The notes below the pieces were generated by a model. The model was not told the DNA's origin. It saw only the letters and a program-made list of their open reading frames with translations, and ran no database searches. Of a stretch of DNA of 10,163 nucleotides, positions 1-7,485 are shown piece by piece. The stretch is from Phycisphaerae bacterium (lineage in GTDB: Bacteria; Planctomycetota; Phycisphaerae; Phycisphaerales; Phycisphaeraceae), in assembly GCA_002688155.1 (NCBI GenBank), contig NZCH01000100.1, positions 1 to 10,163 on the forward strand. Direction: 5' to 3'. Positions within the stretch are counted from its first letter, which is position 1; each line of letters opens with the position of its first letter. A program made the translations under genes and the position numbers.

Positions 1-1
1 C

Positions 2-2893
2 AGCATTGCGAACGCAGCGCGCCTTCGACCTATCTGGGCCGCGCCGCGCATCCGGCTTGTCAGCCTGTTGTCCAGCGCTGGTCGTAACGCTGAAGCACTT
101 CGACAGGCGCAGATCGCAGTGCTGTTGACACCGAAACGCATCGACGCCGCCGTTGCACTGGCGATGGCGCGCACAGCGTATCTGCGGGACAATCCGGCCG
201 ACTCGGCAGAGAAAATAATCGAATACATCGAAGCCATCGAAAAATCCGCACCAGGTGAGGAAAACCTGCTGCGAACAAAAGTGTCGCTGCTGCTGTCAAC
301 AAACAAAAAAGACGCGGCGGCCGACGCGATCAGGAAAGCGATCGCATCAGAAAAACCACCCGGCGCGGTCACGTTGGCGATGCTGCGTCAACTCAACAAG
401 CGATACGCGCTCGGCCTTGATGATCTGCTAAGGCAACAAACCACAGCGCCTGAAAAAATGACAGCGCAGTTCGCGATGTCACAGGCGATGGCCCTGGCCC
501 GACAGAACAAAGCGCTCGAAGGCGCCGACCTGTTTGAACAGGAAATGAAAAAACACGGCGCCCCCGGAAGTGGCAACGCACTCGAGTGGCGTAACGCCTG
601 GGTCACCTACCTGGACGCGGTCAGCGACGCGCGGTCGCACACTCAGTGGGTGAAATTCGCCGACGATCACGCCGACAACATCCTGATCCAGAAGCGCGCC
701 GTCGCAGCGCGCAGCGTACAGAGCGATCGCGAGTTCCTTGAGCGCACCATCGAACGTGTGAAGAAGCTGGCTGGCGAAAACAGCGTCACGTGGCGGGCGG
801 CAAAAGCAAATCTGTTGATGCGCGACTTCGGTGAACAGAAAGCCACCGAAGCACAGCTCATCGAAGCCTCCACACTGTTCGACGAAGTCATAGCGCTGGC
901 GCCCCGATCGGTGACCGTGCGCATGCGCTACGCAAACTGCCTGGAACGCCTGGGCCGGCTTGACCGCGCCACCGAACAGCTTCGCGCCGCGTCGTCGATC
1001 GACCCGAATTCAAACATGGTCGCGCTGGAACTGGCTCGACTGCACCAGCACCAGCGCAACTTCGACCACGCCCACGACCTGCCGCAGCGCGAGCTCAACA
1101 GCAAAACCGCGCTGCCCGCCCAGGTGAAACGCGCCGCGGCGCTCATGACGGTTCAGGGCGAGGGACAGGACGCCATCGAAGCCCTGACCCGCCTGGCCGG
1201 AAAAGAAAAGGACGCGGCGGCGACGCAGTTGCTGCTGGCGTCATTGCACCAACAGCGCGGTGAATTCGACAAGGTCGATGCGATCATCGATCAGTTGCTC
1301 AAACGCCCCACCGTTTCGGTCATTCAGTTTGCCGCGCATTATTACACGCAGCGTGCTCGACACGATCAGGCCGCCGACACTTTGAAAAAACTGATCGAAC
1401 TGGACCTGCCCGCGGGCGTGCGCGAATCGATCCTCGGTGCACACTTCCACCGCTCGCGGCAATTCGAACAGGCGCGGAAATATTTCGCATCAGCCACTGA
1501 CAAAGCGCCCAAAAGCGCGGCCGTCTGGTATCGACTGATCCTGTTCGATATCGAACGCGGCAAACCCGAACAGGCAACAATGTCAATCGACAGCGCTCTC
1601 GAAAAACTCAAGGACGATGACGGGTTGACTTTTCTCAAGAGGCATACGGAACTGATCCGCTACGGCATGTTGCACGATTCCACGCGGCCGCTGACGATGG
1701 CCATGTTGAACAACCGGTCGTTCCGCGAACAGGCGGCACAGGCGTTACGTATCGCATTTGAAGCGCAGCGTGACAAACATTCTGCCTCGCAAACGCTCGC
1801 CGCACTGCGCAAACTGGCCGACAGCCATCCTTACTTTCTGACTCTTCAGGAAGCGCTCGCCCGATCCTACATGGCCGCTGCGATGTCCAATGATGCGCTG
1901 ACCGTCGCATCGCGCACAATGAACGCCTTCCCCAATACGGTGCCGTGTGCGCTCATTGCATCGCAGGCGCTGGCGCGGCTCGGCCGATGGGACGAATGCC
2001 TGGCGACAGCAAAGCAATGGCGCAAACGCGCGGCGCACAATCCTCGACCGGCTGACATCACGATCGCCCGCGCCGCGATCAAACTGAAGGACGCTGCAAC
2101 CGCCATCAAGGCAATCGCGCCGTACATCGAATCTTCGAAGCGGAACCCTGACGCCGGCGCCGAAGTGATCGTGTTCCATGCGCAACTGCTTCTGTTACAG
2201 GGTCGAAACGACCAGGCCACTGTCTTCATCACGCCATTGCTTGAACGATCGCCGAGACTGCGCGCCGCCTGGGCAAGGGCAGCACACCAGTCCACGCCTG
2301 ATCATTCACTCGGCGCCCGGCTGCTGAACGACATCGAAAAAGTCACACCCGAAAACGAAACAGGAACGCGCATGGTTTTGGTGCAGTCCATGATGCAACT
2401 GGCCATCGCATCGAAACAGCCACAGCACCGCGCCGCCGCGCAAACGATTTTGAACGGGTTGCTCAAAGGCAAGGACGCGCCCGCGATGGCGTGGTTTATC
2501 AGTGGGACGATTCAGGAACAGGACAACGACCTGGCGAAAGCCGAATCGTCGTATCGCCAGTCGCTGAAACGCGACCCCAATCTGGCTTACGCGCTGAACA
2601 ACCTGGCAATGCTGCTGTCGCGCACAGAAAACGACAGGACCGAGGCGCTGACGCTGGCCGAACGCGCCGTCAAGCTGCGCCCCACCGACCCCAACGCGTA
2701 CGACACGCTCGCGCAGGTTCAGTTGAAAGCACAACACTACGACAAATCGATCGCCACCATTCAGTCAGCGATCCGCATCGACAACGAAGGAAAACCGTGG
2801 CGCGATACCTTGAAGTTGATCCTCAAGGAAGCCGGCCGCGAGACGGAGTACGACCGGATCATTGCTTCAATCACAAGACCAGGTTCGCCCTGA
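2..2893 (+). CDS. Large TPR-repeat protein, 5'-truncated by the window edge
   Basis: The reading frame is open from the first base to the TGA at 2891-2893, giving at least 963 residues. The TTG at 68 lies inside a continuing alanine- and leucine-rich helical stretch with no visible ribosome site, so I take the true start to be outside the window. The product is almost entirely amphipathic helix pairs of tetratricopeptide type. The clearest repeats lie around 860-1080, 1220-1620, 1820-2040 and, best of all, 2480-2790, where the repeat residues A-NNLA, EAL-LAERAV-L-P and DTLA are easy to see. TPR arrays are protein-protein scaffolds; no catalytic domain is visible. The N-terminus is missing, so export cannot be judged. 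The size and all-TPR make-up resemble the TPR proteins of exosortase/PEP-CTERM systems (PrsT type). With a sorting-tail protein downstream this is possible but unproven. A terminator closes the transcript. Confidence 0.9.
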   Translation, partial: SIANAARLRPIWAAPRIRLVSLLSSAGRNAEALRQAQIAVLLTPKRIDAAVALAMARTAYLRDNPADSAEKIIEYIEAIEKSAPGEENLLRTKVSLLLSTNKKDAAADAIRKAIASEKPPGAVTLAMLRQLNKRYALGLDDLLRQQTTAPEKMTAQFAMSQAMALARQNKALEGADLFEQEMKKHGAPGSGNALEWRNAWVTYLDAVSDARSHTQWVKFADDHADNILIQKRAVAARSVQSDREFLERTIERVKKLAGENSVTWRAAKANLLMRDFGEQKATEAQLIEASTLFDEVIALAPRSVTVRMRYANCLERLGRLDRATEQLRAASSIDPNSNMVALELARLHQHQRNFDHAHDLPQRELNSKTALPAQVKRAAALMTVQGEGQDAIEALTRLAGKEKDAAATQLLLASLHQQRGEFDKVDAIIDQLLKRPTVSVIQFAAHYYTQRARHDQAADTLKKLIELDLPAGVRESILGAHFHRSRQFEQARKYFASATDKAPKSAAVWYRLILFDIERGKPEQATMSIDSALEKLKDDDGLTFLKRHTELIRYGMLHDSTRPLTMAMLNNRSFREQAAQALRIAFEAQRDKHSASQTLAALRKLADSHPYFLTLQEALARSYMAAAMSNDALTVASRTMNAFPNTVPCALIASQALARLGRWDECLATAKQWRKRAAHNPRPADITIARAAIKLKDAATAIKAIAPYIESSKRNPDAGAEVIVFHAQLLLLQGRNDQATVFITPLLERSPRLRAAWARAAHQSTPDHSLGARLLNDIEKVTPENETGTRMVLVQSMMQLAIASKQPQHRAAAQTILNGLLKGKDAPAMAWFISGTIQEQDNDLAKAESSYRQSLKRDPNLAYALNNLAMLLSRTENDRTEALTLAERAVKLRPTDPNAYDTLAQVQLKAQHYDKSIATIQSAIRIDNEGKPWRDTLKLILKEAGRETEYDRIIASITRPGSP

Positions 2894-2922
2894 CCTGCAA
2901 AAAACCAGTGCTGAACCACGTC

Positions 2923-2947
2923 ACCGGACATTTGTCCGGTTTTTTTT
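2923..2947 (+). terminator. Intrinsic terminator after the TPR gene
   Basis: A perfect inverted repeat ACCGGAC / GTCCGGT (7 bp stem, ATTT loop, or 8 bp with a 2-base loop) is followed directly by eight T. It begins 29 bases after the TPR stop codon and points along the + strand. This is a textbook rho-independent terminator. It implies that the next gene, starting at 2991, has its own promoter. Confidence 0.9.
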
Positions 2948-2980
2948 GTGCCACAACCATGCTTCGGATATCCTGTTTCC

Positions 2981-2984
2981 GGAG
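2981..2984 (+). promoter_or_regulatory. Ribosome binding site (GGAG) fixing the GTG start at 2991
   Basis: GGAG sits six bases before GTG 2991. That GTG opens a short frame encoding a lysine/arginine-bearing N-terminus followed by a hydrophobic run, the beginning of a signal peptide. The spacing and the signal-peptide content together make 2991 the intended start of the next gene, even though its frame does not match the long downstream frame. Confidence 0.7.
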
Positions 2985-2990
2985 AAAACC

Positions 2991-4425
2991 GTGACAAACC
3001 GGGTCAAATTCATTTCTGCTGCCGTATTTTTTTTTCGTCGGCGCGATCGCATCGTCCTCGCGTTCCGCAACGATCAATTACGGATTTGGTGATGACATTG
3101 CCATCGATCAACCGCGCGTCTTTGTTGACGTGCGCGAGGTCGGCACGACCAACCTGATCGGGCCACCGATCATCGATCCCGGCGTATTTGATTATCGCTT
3201 CAACGCGTTCCTGCTCGACACCGGCGCCAACGCAACTCTGGCTGCGGCGGCGGCGCACTTCGACGGCAGCCTTTTGGGTGGAGGCGTGTCGGTTAATCCA
3301 AACCTCTATCCCATCGAACAGCGCACTGACCCCACAGCGATTGCGATGTATGGAACCGACGTTACCTATTTCGAACAGGGCATCGCCGGCCTGGAAGAAT
3401 TCAATGTATTGGCTCAGGCCGATGTTGCGTTCGCAGGTCACAACGGCAGCGCATTCGCGCCAGTAGCCGGTAGCGAACACACAATATCCAGCACGCGCGC
3501 ACTTGGAGCGCCTACCGCTGACTTCGGTGGTTTTGCCGGGATCGTCGGTATGACCGGACAGACAGGTCGCCACGTCGTTCTGGATCTCACAACCATGACG
3601 CATCCAGTTGATTTGATTGGTTACATCGGCGTCGACTTTCCAGGCGCCGCACCAGCAACGACTGCGAACACCTATACGTTCGACCTGCTACGACTGCCAT
3701 CGGCGCCAACGGCTGGCCAGGTAGACCCATCTGATCCCGTTCCCGATTTCGTGGACCTGCCACTAATCCAGAACGTTGGAACGACATTTACCAATCCAAC
3801 CACCAGCGTCACAGCATCAAGTTCGGGTACCTATCTCGTCGATACCGGCGCGCAATTCACGATCATCACGCAGGACACACTCAACGAGTTGGGTGTTGAC
3901 ATTTCCGATCCTGCCCACGTTGTCGGAACCCTCGAAGTGGGTGGCGTTGGCGGCACCACCGATATCACTCTGGTACGACTTGATGAGTTTATTCTGGTCA
4001 GCAACGATGGAACCGAGCACGTATTCGATGACCTGACCGTAGGTGTCCTGGATATTCCAGGCCTGCCCGTCCGGGGCATCCTGGGAATGAACGTCTTAAC
4101 GACCGGTTACTGGAAACACATCCTTGCCCGATCAAACAACGGTGCTTTCGATCGGGCTGTGTTTGATTTCACCGGCACCAACTGGACGATGCAACTCGAC
4201 GCCAATCCGGATTACATTGCAGAACAGGCGACGTATCTGAATCCAAAGTTCAATTTTTTTGGTGACTTGGGCATTCTTTCCGGCGCGCTTGTTTCACCAG
4301 AACTCCTGACGGTCGACCCAACTGCATTCAACAGCCTTTCCGTACCGCTGCCCGCGCAATGGTGGGTAGCGTTCGTCGTCTTAATCGCTGTGGTGTTCGT
4401 GCGGCATCGCCGTTTGGCGACTTGA
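2991..4425 (+). CDS. Exported two-lobed retropepsin-like protein with VPLPA-type C-terminal sorting tail; frame interrupted at a T9 tract
   Basis: From GTG 2991 the frame encodes a signal-peptide start (MTNRVKFISAAVFFF) and stops at 3092. The long frame that follows reads FVGAIASSS and onward from about 3034 and has no good start of its own. Removing one T from the run 3027-3035 joins the two into 477 residues with a complete signal peptide (likely cleavage after AIA, residue 20). The numbering below uses that joined protein. Two Asp-Thr-Gly-Ala motifs (Asp76, Asp284), two hydrophobic-hydrophobic-Gly motifs (IVGM 184-187, ILGM 363-366) and a flap-like GGVGGT (317-322) suggest a single-chain, two-lobed aspartic-protease fold of retropepsin type. 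The C-terminus has SVPLPAQWW (450-458), a hydrophobic helix and an Arg/His-rich end, like PEP-CTERM/VPLPA exosortase substrates. The next gene encodes a paralogue of the core. Activity and substrate are unknown. The break may be real, regulatory or an error. Confidence 0.75.
3027..3035 (+). repeat. Nine-T homopolymer at the frame junction in the signal peptide
   Basis: Nine consecutive T lie inside the hydrophobic core of the signal peptide. With nine, the frame from GTG 2991 ends at 3092. With eight, it runs on to 4425. A tract of this length is prone to replication slippage, RNA polymerase slippage and sequencing miscounts. Confidence 0.9.
4339..4422 (+). other. PEP-CTERM/VPLPA-like C-terminal sorting tail (coding segment)
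   Basis: The last 28 residues of the shorter protease-like protein have the tripartite form of exosortase substrates: a short VPLPA motif, a hydrophobic helix beginning at WW, and a basic end (RHRR). In established PEP-CTERM systems such tails hold the protein in the membrane until a dedicated transpeptidase-like exosortase processes it. No exosortase gene is in this window, so the assignment rests on the tail alone. A plain C-terminal membrane anchor is the alternative. Confidence 0.55.
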
Positions 4426-4495
4426 CGCTATTTGCAGCGCGGCTAATGGAAATGCGTTACGCCCGCAACAAAAACACGTATCCCGTCCAGACGAC

Positions 4496-7474
4496 ATGGT
4501 AAACCTGACAGAATCAACGGATAGCTCATTAATCCTGGAACCACTTGAACCGCGCATTCTATTGAGCGCGGTGAATCCTGACGAGCCGATCAACCTTTAC
4601 GGTACCTGGTTCGATCCGGGCCTTTCAGCAAACGTCAGTTCGATCGTCAGCGCTGAATTGTCAGCATCCGCCTCAGCTGCAGCCCCGCAGTTGATCCTCG
4701 GCCCGTCCGACAACGCCGCCACCGAACAGCCGCGCGTCGGCCTGGGTCTTGAAGAAACAATTGACATCTCGCCCAACCCGCTGACCAATGGCGGCGGAAT
4801 CACATTGTCGGTCAGCGCCACCGACTCCGACGGGTCCGTCACCAAAGTCGAATTCTTCCGCGACGACAACGACGATCGTATCGCCGATGCAGCGGAAAAA
4901 ATCGGCGAAGACAACGACGCAACCGGCGGATGGTCGATCTCCGTCCCGGTTACCGCGCCCGATGGCGATCACGTTTACATGGCCCGCGCGATGGACGACA
5001 TGGGCGCGTTCAGCGATGTGGTCAACATGATGCGGCGTGTGATCGATACCGGTGGTGGCGGCAGCATCGTCAGTTCACTATCCGATGACGATGGTGGCAT
5101 CATCGCCAACGAGGTCGCCAACAATCCGCCGCAAATTGTTTCAACCAACCACGGACCGTTCAGTGGCCAGGCGGCGCTGCTGGACACTGCCGCCAACGCC
5201 GTGTTGCTCGGTATTTTTTCCAACCTGTTCGACGAAACATACGACGAAGAACGCCGCACGGATGACAGCGTCGTTCAGTACGAAGAACTGGGCGTATCCG
5301 GTTCGGAACTCCTGGACCTGCTCAAGCCGTATCACCTGAACTACATCGGAACCGAAGGCCCGCAGCTCGTCATCGAAAACCTGCGCGCCCTGAACGGACC
5401 AGAAGTAGACCTGGGCAGTTTTTCCGCCATCGTCGGCATGCCCGCGATGATCGACAAGGCCATCGTGCTCGACCTGTTCAAACTCGTTGAACCAACGGGT
5501 GATCCACTGGCGCTGCCGCAGATTGGCGTTTCGTTCCACGACACACTGCCGGTTTCAACCGCTGCAGTATCCCAGGTGTTCAATGTTCCGTTAGCACAGT
5601 TGCCGGTCGAGTTCACCGATCCCATTCAGGCCGGCGACCCGCGCCCGGACTTCGCACCGATTCCACTGATCGAAAACGTCACGACCACGCGAGGCAGCAT
5701 GAGCGCCACCGGCACTGCAGTGCTCGACACCGGCGCCCAGGTCACCATCATTTCAACCGCGATGGCCCTGGCGATGGGAATCGATCCCGATGTTGACTTC
5801 ATCGACCTGGTACCTGTCGGCGGAATCGGCGGAACGATCCTGGTGCCACAGGTCCAGGTTGACACGCTGGCCATTCCGACCGTGGAAGGAACCGAACTGG
5901 TCTTCACACATCTGACGCCATTGGTCATCGACATCGCCGACCTGGACATGGTCATCGGCATGGATAATCTGACCAGCGGTTACCTGGAACCGGTGTTGAG
6001 CCTGGTGTTTGGCGGCGTGGACACTGGCCAGTCGGGGTACTTCCACGAAGTCGCATTCGATTTTACCGGAGGCGTCGCGGCGGCGAGCGCTCCGGGCCAG
6101 GTGCAGGCGAGTGCCGCCAGCACATGGAACATGCGACTGACATTGAACCCCGACATCGGCGTGCCCGTGTTCCCGGAACCCGGCGACTCGGAGGTGATTT
6201 CCACCGTCATCGAATCATCGCCAGGTGTGTACGACTACACATACGAAGTGGTCAACAACACCTTGACCTCGACAATTTCGCAATGGGGCCTTCCGACATT
6301 CGATCCCGCAGACACGATCATCATTGGCGGCCTGGCCGGCATCACGCTGCCCGCTGGATGGAGCGCGCTCGAAATACCATTCATTTCGTATCACGATTTC
6401 ACCTACTCAGCCGGGTTCGATGATCCCGCGAAAGTCGCGCAATACGAATTGCCCGGCAGTGAATACGAAACACCGAACTACGTCATCACGTTCTTCGCCA
6501 GCGACCTGTTGAACCCCAACCCGATCCCGCCGTTTGGCCAATCGCTTTCGTTCAGCTTTCAAAGTACGTTCCCTGGCGGCAACTCACCCGCACTCGTGCG
6601 CTTCGATGATCCGCTGTTGACCATCGCCGACCCGCCAATCCCAATGGGGCCGGACCACCATGCTGATGCCATGGAGCCGGACCTGGTCGGCACTTCATTC
6701 GATACAGACCCTGACCACGTTTTGCTCGGCCTGACCGACATCACGTTCACCATCGAAAACCTGGGCGATGCGACTTCCGGCGCCGGCTTCGACGTACAGA
6801 TCGTCCTCTCCGATGACGCCATCATTGACGGAACTGACACGGTCGTCGCCACCGAATCCTTCACGGAACTCGCGGCTGGCGCATCGGTATCGCGCACGGT
6901 GTCGTCGCTACAGTTACCGATCGCCGAACTTTTCGGCCGGGCGATTAACGACGACCCGAGCGGTGGGGGCAGCAACACATCAACAAGTTTTGATTACATC
7001 GGCCTGTTGATTGATTCCGGCGGCGTGATCATCGAGAGCAACGAAAACAACAACGCCAACCAGGGCAAAGGTTCAGACGGCGACGACATCACGTTCTTCG
7101 TTTGGGATATCGATGGAAACGGAACGGTGACCGCGACGGACGCGATCTTCGTCATCAATCGCCTTGGCCTGAACGCCACCGGCGCTAACGCCGGTGCCGA
7201 CCTGAACGGCAACGGCGTTATCTCGGCTACTGACGCCATCGCCGTCATCAACCGGCTTGGTCTTGAACGCAACGACAGTGTCATCGAAGCCCCCAGTGCC
7301 CCAGCCGCGCCGCTTAGCGCGGCAACTAGCGACGACGCGCTCTACTCGGTCTTTGATCTTGTAACCTCGAACACGACACCGCAACGATCATGGAATATTG
7401 ACACAATCGACCTGTTCAACGATCCATTCGAAGAAGCCGAACAGAAGCGCCGATCACGTTTCTCTGAGATCTGA
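4496..7474 (+). CDS. LEPR-xLL / Ig-like / two-lobed retropepsin-like / CARDB-like / dockerin surface protein
   Basis: This is a 992-residue secreted multidomain protein. LEPRILLS (residues 17-24) matches the LEPR-xLL motif found near the start of large exported proteins of planctomycetes and others. Residues about 75-165 look like a bacterial Ig-like domain (SDGSVTKVEFF). A TGGGGS-type linker follows. Residues about 220-560 are a two-lobed aspartic-protease-like module: DTAAN (Asp230), IVGM (312-315), DTGAQ (Asp411), flap-like GGIGGT (442-447), VIGM (486-489). Residues about 566-719 form a probable beta-sandwich. Residues about 727-868 resemble CARDB, ending in ESNENNN. A type I dockerin spans 871-925, followed by a 67-residue polar tail. 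The core is clearly paralogous to the upstream gene, but Gly of the first DTG is Ala, so catalysis by that lobe is doubtful. ATG 4496 is the first in-frame ATG and has no clear ribosome site. The gene follows its paralogue by 70 bases and may share its transcript. Confidence 0.85.
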   Translation: MVNLTESTDSSLILEPLEPRILLSAVNPDEPINLYGTWFDPGLSANVSSIVSAELSASASAAAPQLILGPSDNAATEQPRVGLGLEETIDISPNPLTNGGGITLSVSATDSDGSVTKVEFFRDDNDDRIADAAEKIGEDNDATGGWSISVPVTAPDGDHVYMARAMDDMGAFSDVVNMMRRVIDTGGGGSIVSSLSDDDGGIIANEVANNPPQIVSTNHGPFSGQAALLDTAANAVLLGIFSNLFDETYDEERRTDDSVVQYEELGVSGSELLDLLKPYHLNYIGTEGPQLVIENLRALNGPEVDLGSFSAIVGMPAMIDKAIVLDLFKLVEPTGDPLALPQIGVSFHDTLPVSTAAVSQVFNVPLAQLPVEFTDPIQAGDPRPDFAPIPLIENVTTTRGSMSATGTAVLDTGAQVTIISTAMALAMGIDPDVDFIDLVPVGGIGGTILVPQVQVDTLAIPTVEGTELVFTHLTPLVIDIADLDMVIGMDNLTSGYLEPVLSLVFGGVDTGQSGYFHEVAFDFTGGVAAASAPGQVQASAASTWNMRLTLNPDIGVPVFPEPGDSEVISTVIESSPGVYDYTYEVVNNTLTSTISQWGLPTFDPADTIIIGGLAGITLPAGWSALEIPFISYHDFTYSAGFDDPAKVAQYELPGSEYETPNYVITFFASDLLNPNPIPPFGQSLSFSFQSTFPGGNSPALVRFDDPLLTIADPPIPMGPDHHADAMEPDLVGTSFDTDPDHVLLGLTDITFTIENLGDATSGAGFDVQIVLSDDAIIDGTDTVVATESFTELAAGASVSRTVSSLQLPIAELFGRAINDDPSGGGSNTSTSFDYIGLLIDSGGVIIESNENNNANQGKGSDGDDITFFVWDIDGNGTVTATDAIFVINRLGLNATGANAGADLNGNGVISATDAIAVINRLGLERNDSVIEAPSAPAAPLSAATSDDALYSVFDLVTSNTTPQRSWNIDTIDLFNDPFEEAEQKRRSRFSEI
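7106..7270 (+). other. Type I dockerin domain (coding segment)
   Basis: Two copies of an EF-hand-like calcium loop plus helix are visible: DIDGNGTVTATDAIFVINRLG (from Asp871) without its last residue, and the near-identical second copy starting DLNGNGVISATDAI (Asp902). The conserved Asp/Asn pattern, the TDAI turn and the VINRLG helix define a dockerin. Dockerins bind cohesins; in planctomycetes they are common on surface proteins unrelated to cellulosomes, with mostly unknown partners. No cohesin is encoded in this window. Confidence 0.88.
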
Positions 7475-7485
7475 TATCCAAGTTT

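Noticed and set aside
68..70. TTG as start of the TPR gene
   Set aside because: The frame is open upstream to the window edge with helical, repeat-like content and there is no ribosome site; the gene is truncated by the edge.
2306..2737. Antisense ORFs of about 140 residues within the TPR gene and within the dockerin gene (5141-5539)
   Set aside because: They lie wholly opposite well-supported genes, have no recognisable motifs and are expected by chance at this base composition.
2946..2956. 11-base palindrome TTGTGCCACAA as an operator
   Set aside because: Short, partly made of the terminator T-run, and not repeated elsewhere in the window.
2946..2974. Possible promoter TTGTGC, 17-base spacer, TATCCT
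   Set aside because: Only three and four of six consensus positions match, the first box overlaps the terminator T-run, and transcription would begin on the ribosome site itself. Too weak to list.
2959..2994. Eleven-residue ORF whose TGA overlaps the GTG start at 2991 (leader peptide)
   Set aside because: No ribosome site of its own and no regulatory codon run; chance is sufficient.
3130..3132. GTG (or CTG 3016) as start of the shorter protease-like gene
   Set aside because: GTG 3130 would discard the signal peptide and conserved residues just before it and has no ribosome site. CTG 3016 is a rare start type, and the good GGAG-GTG start at 2991 explains the signal peptide better.
4452..4502. 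Sixteen-residue ORF with a basic start before the LEPR-xLL gene, as a lost N-terminus
   Set aside because: It is in another frame, joins at no homopolymer long enough to explain a slip, and the ATG at 4496 already places the LEPR motif at a normal distance.
7475..7485. Palindromes AGATCT and GATATC near the convergent stop codons as a terminator
   Set aside because: Six-base self-complementary words with no loop and no following T-run do not form a terminator hairpin.
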